A stretch of DNA of 64,000 nucleotides from Janthinobacterium agaricidamnosum NBRC 102515 = DSM 9628 (lineage in GTDB: Bacteria > Pseudomonadota > Gammaproteobacteria > Burkholderiales > Burkholderiaceae_D): assembly GCF_000723165.1 (NCBI RefSeq), contig NZ_HG322949.1, positions 2,931,902-2,995,901 on the forward strand, written 5' to 3'. Below, in pieces: positions 50,323 through 59,124 of this stretch. Both the position numbers and the translations under genes were made by a program. Position 1 is the stretch's first letter, and each line of letters begins with the position of its first letter. The notes under the pieces were generated by a model that was not told where the DNA came from, did no database searches, and saw nothing but the letters and a program-made list of their open reading frames with translations.

Positions 50323-52341
50323 TTGAAGCACACAACGATGGCGACTTACGGCTTGGCAATGGGCCTGTTGTTGACGGGATGCGGCGGCGGCGCGGCGGAT
50401 CCGCTGCCGGCCAATGGCTGCACGCTGAGCAACCAGGCCGGCTGCGGCGGCAGCGGCGTGATTCCTCCCGTTAATCCGCCTGTGACGCCGCCGGTAACGC
50501 CGCCCGTCATTCCGCCGGTGGTGCCGGCCGACCTGGCCAGCGTGGTCAGCCTGCTGTTCGACGCCACTGAAATCAAGTCGGCCGGCGGCGAGATCGGCAT
50601 CACCGCGCTGGTGACCAATGCGGCCAATAGCGCGCTGCCCGGCGCGGCGATCAGCTTCAGCGCCAATTCCGGCGTATTGAGCGGCGCCGACAGCGTGACC
50701 GACAAGAATGGCCGCGCCAGGGTGCTGCTCGGCAGCGGCGCCTCGAACGCCAACCGCAGCATCAAGATACTCGCCAAGGTCGGCGACAAGAGCGCGACCG
50801 GCAGCGTCGACGTGGTCGGCACCAGTGTCGTCATCGACGGTCCGGTGGCGCTGCGGCTGGGACAAAGCGCCGACTTGAATATCACCCTGCGCGACTCGGC
50901 CAGCCGCCCCATCGCCGGCGCAACGCTGGCATTCTCGAGCCAGAATGGCAATCCGCTATCGGCCAAAAACAGTACGCTGACCAATGCCCAGGGCAAGGTC
51001 ACGCTCAGCCTGCAAGCCGCGCGCCTCGGCGCCGACGCCGTCAGCGTATCGGCGCTGGGCGCCAGCGCGTCGATCGCGCTGGCCATCGCCGGCACCGACC
51101 TGAGCATCACGCCTGCCGTGGGCAGCGACGCCAACGGCGCCGAACGGCTGATGGAAGTAGCCACCGGCGCTTGCCAGGCAGTCGATGTGCGCTATGAAAA
51201 ACTGGGCGCCGGCCAGTCCGGCACGGTCAGCCTGAGCACCTCGCGCGGTATCTTGTATAGCGATGTCCTGTGCAGCCAGCCACTGAATGGCGCGCTGGCC
51301 TTGCATCAGGGCGACTTGCCGCGCAGCTTCGTCAAATCGGCCAACGCCGGCATCGCCACGCTGAGCGCGGCCGTGGCCGGCGGCCCGGTGGCGCACACCC
51401 GCATCGAATTTGTCGCGCCGCTGACGGCCAGCGCGCGGCTCAGCCTGCAAGCCGAGCCGGCTATCCTGGCCAGCAACAGCGCTACGGCGGCCACCGAACG
51501 CAGCGTGCTCAGCGCCGTGGTGCGCGACGGCAGCGCCGCCAGCAACCTGGTCAAGGGCGCCGGCATCGACTTCGCCATCATCCTCGATCCCAGCGGCGGC
51601 TATCTGCAACAACCGTCCGGCGCCAGCAGCGGCAGCGATGGCGCGGCGCAAGCGGTGTATATCGCCGGCCCGGCCGACAGCGGCAAGGACGGCGTCCTGA
51701 TCGAGGCGCGCATTGCCGGCATCAACAGCAGCCAGGCGATTGCCCGGACCCGGCTGACCGTGGCGAAAAAGGCGCTGTCGATCCAGTTCGGCACCGGCAA
51801 TAGTGCCACTGAATATTCGAATACCTTGCTGCAAAAGGAGTTTGCAGTCCTGGTGTCGGATGCGGCCGGCAATGCCGTGCCGGGCGTCAGCATCAGCGCG
51901 GCGGCCTGGCCCGCCTCTTACCGCAAAGGCCGTTTCATCTGGCAAGCCGACCAGGCCGCGGCACCCGATGTCGGCGTATGGCTGGCGGCGGCGCCGGTCT
52001 ACACCTGCGCCAATGAAGACGTGCTGCGCAACGGCATCTACGACCCTGCCTATGACATCAACGGCAACGGCGTACTCGATCCCGGCATCCCGATTACCAT
52101 CAGCAATGGCGGCCAGACCAATGCGCTGGGCTTGTCGACAGTGACGCTGAACTATCCGCGCAGCCACGGTTACTGGGTGCAAGTCGAACTGACGGTGCGC
52201 GGCAGCGTGGCCGGCACCGAGGCGGTCAGCAGCACGCGCCTGACGCTGCCGACGCTGGCCAAGGATTTCAGCGACCGCCGCGTGGCGCCGCCGGGCCGGA
52301 TCAGTCCTTACGGCGAAGGCGCTTGCAATCACCCCGATTGA
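50323..52341 (+). CDS. Ig-like (Big-domain) outer-surface lipoprotein
   Basis: A 672-residue lipoprotein. The signal MKHTTMATYGLAMGLLLTGC ends in the lipobox LLTGC, followed by a glycine and proline-rich linker (repeats of PPVTPPV). Several bacterial Ig-like/invasin-type domains follow from about residue 60 (SAGGEIGITALVTNAANS, ASVTDKNG-like turns). The TTG at 50323 is chosen as start because GGGGG lies five bases upstream and gives a basic signal n-region; ATG 50338 is the alternative. It is probably a surface adhesin or structural protein. The C-terminus carries no PEP-CTERM anchor. Confidence 0.82.
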   Translation: MKHTTMATYGLAMGLLLTGCGGGAADPLPANGCTLSNQAGCGGSGVIPPVNPPVTPPVTPPVIPPVVPADLASVVSLLFDATEIKSAGGEIGITALVTNAANSALPGAAISFSANSGVLSGADSVTDKNGRARVLLGSGASNANRSIKILAKVGDKSATGSVDVVGTSVVIDGPVALRLGQSADLNITLRDSASRPIAGATLAFSSQNGNPLSAKNSTLTNAQGKVTLSLQAARLGADAVSVSALGASASIALAIAGTDLSITPAVGSDANGAERLMEVATGACQAVDVRYEKLGAGQSGTVSLSTSRGILYSDVLCSQPLNGALALHQGDLPRSFVKSANAGIATLSAAVAGGPVAHTRIEFVAPLTASARLSLQAEPAILASNSATAATERSVLSAVVRDGSAASNLVKGAGIDFAIILDPSGGYLQQPSGASSGSDGAAQAVYIAGPADSGKDGVLIEARIAGINSSQAIARTRLTVAKKALSIQFGTGNSATEYSNTLLQKEFAVLVSDAAGNAVPGVSISAAAWPASYRKGRFIWQADQAAAPDVGVWLAAAPVYTCANEDVLRNGIYDPAYDINGNGVLDPGIPITISNGGQTNALGLSTVTLNYPRSHGYWVQVELTVRGSVAGTEAVSSTRLTLPTLAKDFSDRRVAPPGRISPYGEGACNHPD

Positions 52342-52389
52342 AACGGCCCCAGGCGGCTGAGGACTTCAGCATGCAATTTGCAACATAGA

Positions 52390-52405
52390 CAAGAACATAT
52401 TCTTG
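52390..52405. promoter_or_regulatory. Palindrome upstream of the LacI-family gene
   Basis: CAAGAA-CATA-TTCTTG is a perfect 6-bp-arm inverted repeat about 107 bp upstream of the regulator start. It is a plausible operator for the LacI-type protein. No adjacent operon for it to control is evident. Confidence 0.4.
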
Positions 52406-52511
52406 CCACAGAGTAAGTTTTTGCGCTATTCTGTCTCGACGCTGAAGCCGTGGCCGGTGGCCTGTTGTACCGCCGATCCACCCCGAGATACGTGGTTTGC
52501 CCAACCGAATA

Positions 52512-53645
52512 ATGCGAAAAATAAAATCGTCGTCCAAACCGCCTGATCCCGAATTAAACGCCCCGCCGCTGCGCACTGAACGCCGGGTCACCTCGTACGA
52601 CGTGGCGATGCTGGCCGGCGTCTCGCAATCGGCCGTATCGCGCTGCTTCAAGCCCGGCGCGAGTGTTTCCAAGACAACCTATGCGCGCGTGATGAAAGCC
52701 GCCGAATGCCTGGACTACATCCCCAACGCCGCCGCGCGCAGCCTGATTACGCGCCGTTCCAACCTGGTCGCGGTGATCATTTCCAACCTGGCCAACCTGC
52801 ATTACCCACAAGCCCTGTCTGAACTGAGCCAGCGGATCGCCCGCCATGGCAAGCGCGTGCTGTTGTTTACGCTGGAACGCGAAGGCGATATCGAGCGCAC
52901 CCTGTCCGACATATGGCAATACCAGATCGACGGCGTGATTTCCGCGACCCGCCTGTCGGACCAGCAACTGTCCGAATTCAAGCGTCGCCATGTGCCGCTG
53001 GTCATGTTCAACCGCTGCGCGAGCGGCAACCAGGTCCATTCCGTGGTGTGCGATCAAACCGATGCGGCGCGCCAGCTGGTGTCGCGCCTGGCGCACGCCG
53101 GCCACCGCCAATTCGCCCTCATCGACGGCCCCGGCGATTCGGTGGTGGCGCAAGAACGAAAGCTCGGCGCGCTGGAACGCTTGCTGGAACTGGGCTTGCC
53201 GGTGCCCATCGTGGTAAGCGGCAACGACGATTACGCCAGTGGCGGGCGCGGCTTGCGCAGCATCATCGAGCGTCTCGGCCACACGCCCGACGCCGTGATT
53301 TGCGGCAATGACCTGATGGCCATCGGCTGCCTCGACACGGCGCGCCACGAACTCGGCATCCAGGTGCCGCTGCATATGTCGGTGGCCGGTTTCGATGCGC
53401 TGGAACCGTCATCCTGGCTCAGCCACAAACTGACCACGCTGCGCCAGCCGATCCAGAAAATGGCACAGGCCGCTGCCGACATGCTGGCAGCGCTGATCGA
53501 CAGCCGCGACAATAACCTGACCCAAGCCGAAAAACGCGTGTTTTATGCGCAGCTTATCGACGGCAATACTGCGCGCCTGCAACATCCGGCCAAGATACGC
53601 GAACTCACGCCAGAGCAGTTGGGACTGGGCGTGCTGGCGGCCTGA
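52512..53645 (+). CDS. LacI family transcriptional regulator
   Basis: A 377-residue LacI/GalR regulator with an N-terminal extension of about 28 residues rich in basic residues. The helix-turn-helix is SYDVAMLAGVSQSAVSRCFK, the hinge region follows (IPNAAARSLITRRSNLVAVI), and then a periplasmic-binding-like sensor domain (VICGNDLMAIGCLD near the end). ATG 52512 is used. No sugar-utilisation genes flank it, so its target lies elsewhere or was lost. Confidence 0.88.
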   Translation: MRKIKSSSKPPDPELNAPPLRTERRVTSYDVAMLAGVSQSAVSRCFKPGASVSKTTYARVMKAAECLDYIPNAAARSLITRRSNLVAVIISNLANLHYPQALSELSQRIARHGKRVLLFTLEREGDIERTLSDIWQYQIDGVISATRLSDQQLSEFKRRHVPLVMFNRCASGNQVHSVVCDQTDAARQLVSRLAHAGHRQFALIDGPGDSVVAQERKLGALERLLELGLPVPIVVSGNDDYASGGRGLRSIIERLGHTPDAVICGNDLMAIGCLDTARHELGIQVPLHMSVAGFDALEPSSWLSHKLTTLRQPIQKMAQAAADMLAALIDSRDNNLTQAEKRVFYAQLIDGNTARLQHPAKIRELTPEQLGLGVLAA

Positions 53646-53702
53646 TATCCAGCACCAGGCCTGGCAGCACCGCAAGGCCTGGCGTTGGTCACAGCGGCTG
53701 GA

Positions 53703-54116
53703 TCAGCCGAATAACTTGCTTTTTAATAGTCCCAAACCTTGTTGCAGCAAATCATTGTCCGGCACCGCGCCGTTCGGCGTCAGCTTGTCTATGATCTGAG
53801 GCAACAGTTGCGCCAAGCCGGTGGACGCGTGTTCCGGCGCCACGCCGGCTTGTTCGGCAATCTTCGCCAGCGTGTCGCTGCCCAGCGCATCCTTGATCTG
53901 GTCGCCCGACACGGCGGCGTTTTCGCCATGGCCGATCCAGCTCGCCACCTGGTCGCCGAGGCCGCTCTCCTGCAGCTTTTGCAGCAAACCAGGCAAACCG
54001 CCGGCGTTATTGATCAGTCCCATCACGCCGGACAGCAAGTCCGACTGCGGCACCGGGTCCTGCGTCTGCTTGCCCAATGCGCCCAAAGCCTGTCCTGCAA
54101 GATCTAGCAAACTCAT
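53703..54116 (-). CDS. YidB family protein (DUF937)
   Basis: A 137-residue protein. The YidB-type core (MSLLDLAGQALGALG, GLPGLLQKLQESGLGDQVAS, SWIGHGENAAVSGDQIKDAL) is well conserved. The function is unknown. It ends convergent with the LacI-type regulator. Confidence 0.88.
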   Translation of the reverse strand: MSLLDLAGQALGALGKQTQDPVPQSDLLSGVMGLINNAGGLPGLLQKLQESGLGDQVASWIGHGENAAVSGDQIKDALGSDTLAKIAEQAGVAPEHASTGLAQLLPQIIDKLTPNGAVPDNDLLQQGLGLLKSKLFG

Positions 54117-54346
54117 CTGAACCTCCCGATAACATTCAATTCAAGGAAATACCGCTAGGACGCGGTGCATAAACCGCAAGTTCATCTTACACGACTCTGT
54201 GCCATGCGGAATGCAATGATCTTACACACAATAAAATTACTCGCAAGACAACTTAAAACGCTCCCGCACGCAACTTTCAATCGAAATATCAAATCGATAT
54301 GAGTCGATGTAGAATTAAAGTTCCTAACCATGAGGAGTATCAACAC

Positions 54347-54559
54347 ATGAACATCAATAAAGCGGTAGATAAAGCCTATGAGAAAAAAACGCTCAAGGAA
54401 ATCGCGGATGCGCCTGTCGATGCCTTGCAAGGCGTCAGCGCCAAGGATGCGGCGCTGCTGAAGGAAGCGTTTAACGTCAAGACCGTGCGCGACCTGGCGA
54501 AACTGAAATACGCCGCCTGGGCCCGCGCCATCGTCGAGCTGGCCGATACGGAAGAATAA
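54347..54559 (+). CDS. Small helical protein, helix-hairpin-helix-like
   Basis: A 70-residue protein starting MNINKAVDKAYEKKTLKEIA after a GAGGAG ribosome site (in-frame upstream start at 54299 rejected). VDALQGVSAKDAALLKEAFN, then VKTVRDLAKLKY, resembles a helix-hairpin-helix fold used in DNA or protein contact. The upstream region is AT-rich. I do not know a function. Confidence 0.72.
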   Translation: MNINKAVDKAYEKKTLKEIADAPVDALQGVSAKDAALLKEAFNVKTVRDLAKLKYAAWARAIVELADTEE

Positions 54560-54568
54560 GCGCTACCC

Positions 54569-54598
54569 GGTGCTGGCCGGCAATGGCGGGCCGGCACC
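54569..54598 (+). terminator. Hairpin after the small helical protein
   Basis: GGTGCTGGCC pairs with GGCCGGCACC (one G-T pair) around a 10-nt loop, starting 10 bp after the stop codon. There is no U-tract, so it may act as a weak or factor-assisted terminator. Confidence 0.45.
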
Positions 54599-54768
54599 GC
54601 CTGATAGGGAATCTGCGCATTCCCGCAATGTCCGGCATTATCAAAAAAATCATCAATGTCCCTGTGCACTGGGAACAATCAGAGTTGAAGCCCGTGTAGC
54701 TGCAAAGGATCGCGCACCGGCTTCATCGCGGTGCCGCAATCAACATGCAGATTGCTTAAATATTAGTA

Positions 54769-54785
54769 ATGAGACTTATTCTCAT
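54769..54785. promoter_or_regulatory. Fur box upstream of the AraC gene
   Basis: ATGAGA-CTTAT-TCTCAT is a perfect 6-bp-arm palindrome within AATGAGACTTATTCTCATCT, close to the proteobacterial Fur site. It lies 55 bp before the AraC-type start, near the expected promoter. Iron repression is inferred. Confidence 0.65.
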
Positions 54786-54839
54786 CTATAATCATGGTGC
54801 AGCCCAACTCTCCTGGCGCCGCGACTTTAGAGAGCAGTC

Positions 54840-55325
54840 ATGGATAATGTGTCTCCCAATGTGCAGCAGTTGGAACAGATGCGGCGCCAGCCCAGCACGG
54901 CCGACGGGGTGGAGATCACGCATATCGATTACACGCCGGAGCACGACCTGGTCGTCGCTGCGGAGGCGCCGGACGGCGAGCTGCCAACCTTGCAACAGCG
55001 CGACCATCACAAACTGGAGCGGGCCCGCGAATGTTTGCTGGCCCGTTTGGACTATAACTGGTCGATCGCCGAACTGGCGCAGACCGTCAATTTGAACGAG
55101 CGCAAACTGAAGAAAGGTTTTAAAGCGCTGTACGGCAATTCCATCCACGCTTACCAGCAAGAAAAACGCATGCAGGCGGCCGCGCAACTACTGCGCCAGA
55201 CCGAGATGAGCATCACCGAAGTGGTCATGCAAACCGGCTATGCCAATCCCAGCCATTTTGCCAAACTGTTCCGCCGCCACTTCGGCATGTCGCCGCGCCA
55301 ATATACCCAGCTCAGTGCGCCTTAG
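54840..55325 (+). CDS. Short AraC-family regulator, probably iron-regulated
   Basis: A 161-residue protein in which almost only the AraC DNA-binding domain is present (residues about 62-158: IAELAQTVNLNERKLKKGFK, then the second helix-turn-helix VMQTGYANPSHFAKLFRRHF). Siderophore regulators of the PchR type are normally about 300 residues, so the sensing domain is absent here. The Fur box upstream suggests a role in iron uptake. No siderophore genes are in the window. Confidence 0.82.
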   Translation: MDNVSPNVQQLEQMRRQPSTADGVEITHIDYTPEHDLVVAAEAPDGELPTLQQRDHHKLERARECLLARLDYNWSIAELAQTVNLNERKLKKGFKALYGNSIHAYQQEKRMQAAAQLLRQTEMSITEVVMQTGYANPSHFAKLFRRHFGMSPRQYTQLSAP

Positions 55326-55350
55326 CCGGCATCGGCCTCGGCCCGCAGCA

Positions 55351-56055
55351 TTAGCGCACGCTGCGCAACAGGAACGACGGCTGGCCGCACGAGCTGTGCG
55401 AACGCTTCAACTCTTGCGGCGCGCAGCTTTGCGAGGCGCCGTTCTTGTCGTAGCAAACCCGGATTTCCTGCAAAAACTCGCCGCCACGGGTACAGAACGG
55501 CAGCACCGCGTTGCTGGCCAGCGCCGGGTTGGCGGACTGGAATGCGCGCGTAAAGTCGCTATAGGTCACCCGCACCGGCGCGGCCGGCTGCCGATAGGCC
55601 GATGGAATCTGCAAGCTGTTTTTCAGCTTGGCCGACAAGTCGAAATAAGCGGCCGGCGCCAGGCCGGAACAGGTGCCGTGCTTCGGCCACTCATGGTCGA
55701 TCAGGCTCGGCGACGGATACAGGCCGGCGTATTTGGCCCGTACATTGTCCGGCAATTGCGCCGTCGAGCAGCTTTGCGGATACCCCTTGTCATATTGCGG
55801 CCACAAGCCGTGCAGCACAAACCCGAGCCGCCGCCCGTTGCCGCACTGGCCGGGGTCCGCGTCGGGATTGCTGCGCGTGGCGCAATACGACGGCGACCAG
55901 CTCAACGACAGCATGTAATAGTCGAACTGCCCCGCCTCGCCGACCGGCGCGGCATGGCGGCGCTCGCGGGCCTGGGCGCCGGAGGCCAGCAATAACAAGA
56001 TCAGCAAGGAAGCTGGCAATAAGGAAGCTGGTAAAAAACCGCGCGCGCGTGTCAT
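55351..56055 (-). CDS. Ribonuclease T2 family protein, secreted
   Basis: A 234-residue secreted ribonuclease. The signal peptide spans about residues 1-28 (leucine-rich, ending GAQA). Both catalytic sites are intact: CAS I in FVLHGLWPQ and CAS II in HEWPKHGTC. Paired cysteines are kept. It degrades single-stranded RNA in the periplasm or outside. Confidence 0.92.
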   Translation of the reverse strand: MTRARGFLPASLLPASLLILLLLASGAQARERRHAAPVGEAGQFDYYMLSLSWSPSYCATRSNPDADPGQCGNGRRLGFVLHGLWPQYDKGYPQSCSTAQLPDNVRAKYAGLYPSPSLIDHEWPKHGTCSGLAPAAYFDLSAKLKNSLQIPSAYRQPAAPVRVTYSDFTRAFQSANPALASNAVLPFCTRGGEFLQEIRVCYDKNGASQSCAPQELKRSHSSCGQPSFLLRSVR

Positions 56056-56231
56056 GGGAACTCCTGGCTGTGAGGATAGTCAAGATCAGCGGCCACGACG
56101 GCCGCCATCAGCCGCAGTGTATCAAATCACCGCTTGCGAACGCATGACCGCCAACTGTTTTTTCATTGCACCGATGTCGCGCGCGTGGCCGTCGCCCTTG
56201 CGCAGCGCCACGTCGGCATGCCGGTAGGATA

Positions 56232-56423
56232 GCCGCAACCGCCAGCGGCCGGTATGCTACGCTGCAAGACGCGGCGGCCGCGCTGGTCGCCTATGACAAG
56301 GAAGTGCTGCCCGATGCGCAATGGGCCGCCACCTACGCGCGCATGCAGCCGGTATTTGAAAAACTGTACCGTCACTCGCAGGCGATGTACAACGATTTGG
56401 ACCATTTGGAAGGAACGATTTGA
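56232..56423 (+). pseudogene. FGGY carbohydrate kinase C-terminal remnant
   Basis: The frame YATLQDAAAALVAYDKEVLP, then WAATYARMQPVFEKLYRHSQ, ends at TGA 56421-56423. It matches the C-terminal helices of FGGY-family sugar kinases (xylulokinase type). The first about 430 residues are absent, and sequence just upstream is degenerate. The stop overlaps the next gene by one base, as in an intact operon. Confidence 0.7.
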
Positions 56424-57109
56424 TGAGCATAAGGGCAATCTTGTTCGATATGGACGGCACGCTGGTCGACAGCGAACCGCTGCACCACAGCGCCATGATG
56501 GAAACGCTGGACAGGGTCGGCGTGGCCCTGCCCGACAGATTTGCCGATGACACGACCGGCATGGCGATGCCGGCGGTGTATGAACTGCTGCGCGCCACCA
56601 CCGCGCTGCAAATGGGCTACCAGGAATTGGTGGATGCCAAATACGCCAGCTTCCTGAAGCGCGCCGGCGAGATCCTGATGCGCCCCGGCGCCGCCGCGGC
56701 GATGGCGGCGGCGCGCCGGCTGGGCCTGGCGGTGGCGGTGGTGTCGAATTCCGACCGCATGCTGGTCGACGCCAGTCTCACCGTATGCGGCATCATCCGG
56801 CCCGACATGATCACCGTCACCCGCAACGATGTTCGCCACGGCAAGCCGCACCCGGAACCGTATCTGCGCGCCGCCTGGCTGCTCGGCGTCGATCCGGCCG
56901 AATGCATTGTCGTCGAAGACAGCGTACCGGGCGCGGCAGCGGGCCTGGCGGCCGGCATGACGGTGGCCGGCTGGCCGGAACCGCACCGCCGCGACCTGGT
57001 GTTCCCTGACGGCACCCGCCGCCTCGACAGCGACGACCTGGCCGGCTTCCTGCTACAACTGGCGGGCCCACACATGGACCCGGACACGCTGCAAGCGCCG
57101 GCGCATTGA
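56423..57109 (+). CDS. HAD-superfamily phosphatase (beta-phosphoglucomutase-like)
   Basis: A 228-residue HAD hydrolase. Motif I is ILFDMDGTLVDSEPLHH with the nucleophile and acid aspartates, the motif II threonine/serine is in AVVSNSD, motif III is GKPHPEPYL, and motif IV is VVEDSVPGA. ATG 56423 overlaps the kinase remnant stop. It resembles phosphatases of polyol or pentose operons. It may still be expressed although its former operon partners have decayed. Confidence 0.87.
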   Translation: MSIRAILFDMDGTLVDSEPLHHSAMMETLDRVGVALPDRFADDTTGMAMPAVYELLRATTALQMGYQELVDAKYASFLKRAGEILMRPGAAAAMAAARRLGLAVAVVSNSDRMLVDASLTVCGIIRPDMITVTRNDVRHGKPHPEPYLRAAWLLGVDPAECIVVEDSVPGAAAGLAAGMTVAGWPEPHRRDLVFPDGTRRLDSDDLAGFLLQLAGPHMDPDTLQAPAH

Positions 57110-57112
57110 CCG

Positions 57113-57300
57113 AGCTGGCGCCGCAAGTGGCGCTGCTACCCGTCAACGGACGCGACATGGAGCGCAGCGGAGGTGCCGGTGATGGCGGCGCATCATTACG
57201 CCATATTCGACTTCAATACCGTCGAACCGCCGCTGATCGATGCGCGTGCAGAGCCGGAACATGATGGACAATTCGGCATGTTCCGGGGCAGCCGTGCTGG
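57113..57300 (+). pseudogene. MBL-fold (UlaG-like) lactonase remnant
   Basis: ELAPQVALLPVNGRDMER in one frame, and after a gap AHHYAIFDFNTVEPPLIDAR in another, match two blocks of the UlaG-type metallo-hydrolase family. The upstream part is missing and the frame is broken. The remnant ends where the miniature elements begin. Confidence 0.6.
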
Positions 57301-57304
57301 TTTA

Positions 57305-57462
57305 GAGCCTATCCCAGTAGTGAGCGTCTTCTGCTGGCCGCGCCTCGGGAGCGCGGACCAGGCGTGAGGAGGAAGCGTGGCGAGCCACGCGACGACGATC
57401 AACGCAGTCCCCGTTCCTGAGGAGCGCCAGAACAGGGCGTATTCATCTACTGGGATAGGCTC
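57305..57462. mobile_element. Miniature inverted-repeat element, 158 bp (copy D1)
   Basis: A full-length element in reverse orientation to copy B. The ends are GAGCCTATCCCAGTAG and CTACTGGGATAGGCTC. A TTA flanks each side (57302-57304, 57463-57465). The right TTA is shared with copy D2. Confidence 0.88.
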
Positions 57463-57465
57463 TTA

Positions 57466-57623
57466 GAGCCTATCCCAGTAGTGAGCGTCTTCTGCTGGCC
57501 GCGCCTCGGGAGCGCGGACCAGGCGTGAGGAGGAAGCGTGGCGGGCCACGCGACGACGAGCAACGCAGTCCCCGCTGCTGAGGGGCGCCAGCAGGGGACG
57601 TATTCATCTACTGGGATAGGCTC
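57466..57623. mobile_element. Miniature inverted-repeat element, 158 bp (copy D2)
   Basis: A tandem second copy in the same orientation as D1 and nearly identical to it, separated only by TTA. Its right TTA (57624-57626) is the TAA stop codon of the adjacent minus-strand gene. Tandem copies sharing one target triplet suggest insertion next to an existing copy or unequal recombination. Confidence 0.88.
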
Positions 57624-58112
57624 TTAGCTGGAACCCTCTTTCTTGCGATCGCGCCCGGCGCCGGCGGTGACGCCGATGCCGGTAAAATCGAACCGGGTCT
57701 TGCCCCCCAGCGTGCGGTAATCCTCCGGCAAGGTCAGCAATCTCGGTATCTGCAACACGGCCACCACTTTCTCCAGCCGCTGCAAGACCAGCGCGACATT
57801 CTCGGCCGGGCATTCCAGGTGTTGGCGCTTGACGCTGTCATTCGTCAACGTCAGGCCGCTATCCACCAGATCCGCCTCTCCCTTGAATAAAGCCAGGTCG
57901 GCGATTCTTTCAGTGACATCCACAGGCTGGCTGGCTGGCCAGTGCGGCGGCTGTAAAGCGTGCGCTTGCGCATCAGCAGGTCCGGCCGCGGCCATCACCT
58001 GCATCGTGCTGCGCAAGGACCGGGTTTTCACCAGTACCGTATAACCATGGCCGATATTCCACCACTCGCTGCTCCAGAGTCCTGGCAGGGTTTGTTCTCG
58101 AATTTTTTCCAT
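57624..58112 (-). CDS. Candidate immunity protein for the adjacent orphan toxin
   Basis: A 162-residue soluble protein (starts MEKIREQTLPGLWSSEWWNI) of unknown family. Its ATG overlaps the stop of the upstream toxin-like gene by one base (TAATG), the usual arrangement of toxin and immunity genes in polymorphic-toxin cassettes. There is no signal peptide or membrane helix, consistent with a cytoplasmic neutraliser. Its stop codon is the target site of a miniature element. Confidence 0.6.
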   Translation of the reverse strand: MEKIREQTLPGLWSSEWWNIGHGYTVLVKTRSLRSTMQVMAAAGPADAQAHALQPPHWPASQPVDVTERIADLALFKGEADLVDSGLTLTNDSVKRQHLECPAENVALVLQRLEKVVAVLQIPRLLTLPEDYRTLGGKTRFDFTGIGVTAGAGRDRKKEGSS

Positions 58113-58597
58113 TACCCCTCCGGGAATATCAGTGTGTCGCTGCCGGGCTGGATTTCAAATACATTCCGGTTGCCGCCGCTATCAATGATAACGCTGCGTC
58201 TTTGTTTTGAAAAAATACTTTGCAGCACAGCCCGGTCGCTACCGGACGCATTCACGCTGAGTTGGTCGCCCGGCCCATTGACACGGGGATGGCTATGGCC
58301 GGAAAAGCGATATCCGAGTCCCGCAAGCAGCCTCAATTCCTGCTCTGTCAATAAAATCCCGGCCGTATCTCCACGCACCAGCAAACGCCGCCCCTTCAAC
58401 GTAAATAAGGCAAACTCATGGCCGCAAGCGGCGGCCAATGCGCCCAGGTCCCTGATGCTGACCTTGCTTTTTGCGATATCCAGCTGATCGCCGGGCATCG
58501 GCAGCGCCGCCAACAGCCCGGCTTGACGTCCCTTGAGTACAATATATCCGCGCTCCACGGCAGCCAGGTTTGGCGACAAGGCAGATATCATCAACAT
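58112..58597 (-). CDS. Orphan polymorphic-toxin domain, JAB/MPN-like
   Basis: A 161-residue protein with no delivery domain. The region RFSGHSHPRVNGPGDQLS followed by SGSDRAVLQ carries an H-x-H...S-x-x-D pattern (His101, His103, Ser118, Asp121). With Glu61 in GHEFALF this resembles a JAMM/JAB metal site found in some toxin C-termini. It lacks the pretoxin and FHA regions, suggesting a displaced CdiA-CT cassette. The adjacent downstream gene would be its immunity. Activity is inferred. Confidence 0.6.
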   Translation of the reverse strand: MLMISALSPNLAAVERGYIVLKGRQAGLLAALPMPGDQLDIAKSKVSIRDLGALAAACGHEFALFTLKGRRLLVRGDTAGILLTEQELRLLAGLGYRFSGHSHPRVNGPGDQLSVNASGSDRAVLQSIFSKQRRSVIIDSGGNRNVFEIQPGSDTLIFPEG

Positions 58598-58784
58598 GCG
58601 CTACGGGTTCCTCGTGAATCGAAATGCCGGTAAAAGTTATAGGGGTGGGTGAAATCCCGAAGCATGCGGCAGCGACAGCCTTGCTCCCATGCCGGCATCA
58701 TAGCAAGAATCTGGCCTTGACCGGCAAATGTCGCCAGGCGCCCCGCGCATCGTCTTGATTTTCATGCTGCTCCTTTATGTTCCT
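58598..58784. other. Short spacer between toxin cassette and TonB-like remnant
   Basis: About 190 bp with no ORF of note. It should contain the promoter of the orphan toxin/immunity pair. I see no convincing element. Confidence 0.35.
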
Positions 58785-59003
58785 TTAATGACCGGGCGCC
58801 GCAGGTACTTCTGCCGGCGTAAAGCCGACCTGGCCATTGCGATAGTGCACCCGCAGATTAGCTTTGGCGTCATGCAATTGTCCGAGCTTCACGGCGGGCT
58901 GGAAGGTCCAGGTTTTCATGCTTTGGGGCATGGCTTTGTTCAACATCGGATGCATCTGAGCCTTGCCCGTTACGCAGGCGCCAAACACCCGCCAGCTACG
59001 CTA
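58785..59003 (-). pseudogene. TonB-like/energy transducer C-terminal remnant
   Basis: The minus-strand frame contains NKAMPQSMKTWTFQPAVKLG, then AKANLRVHYRNGQVGFTP. This resembles the C-terminal domain of TonB-family or related periplasmic proteins. There is no start region or signal sequence. The upstream 120 bp are uninformative. Confidence 0.4.
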
Positions 59004-59124
59004 TAACCCTGTCATGCCGCCGTCGATCAGCCAGGCACCACGGCCCCGCCATCCGTCGAGCGCCAAGAGAGGCTGGGATCAGGACAAGAGGGCAAGGGTT
59101 TGTTTCGCAATACTATATATTTAA

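Noticed and set aside
57196..57402. Small frames inside the miniature elements (also 33773-33970 and 38866-39288)
   Set aside because: They share a short IVVAW-like stretch only because the DNA repeat is shared. The frames run differently into flanking DNA, so they are not genes.
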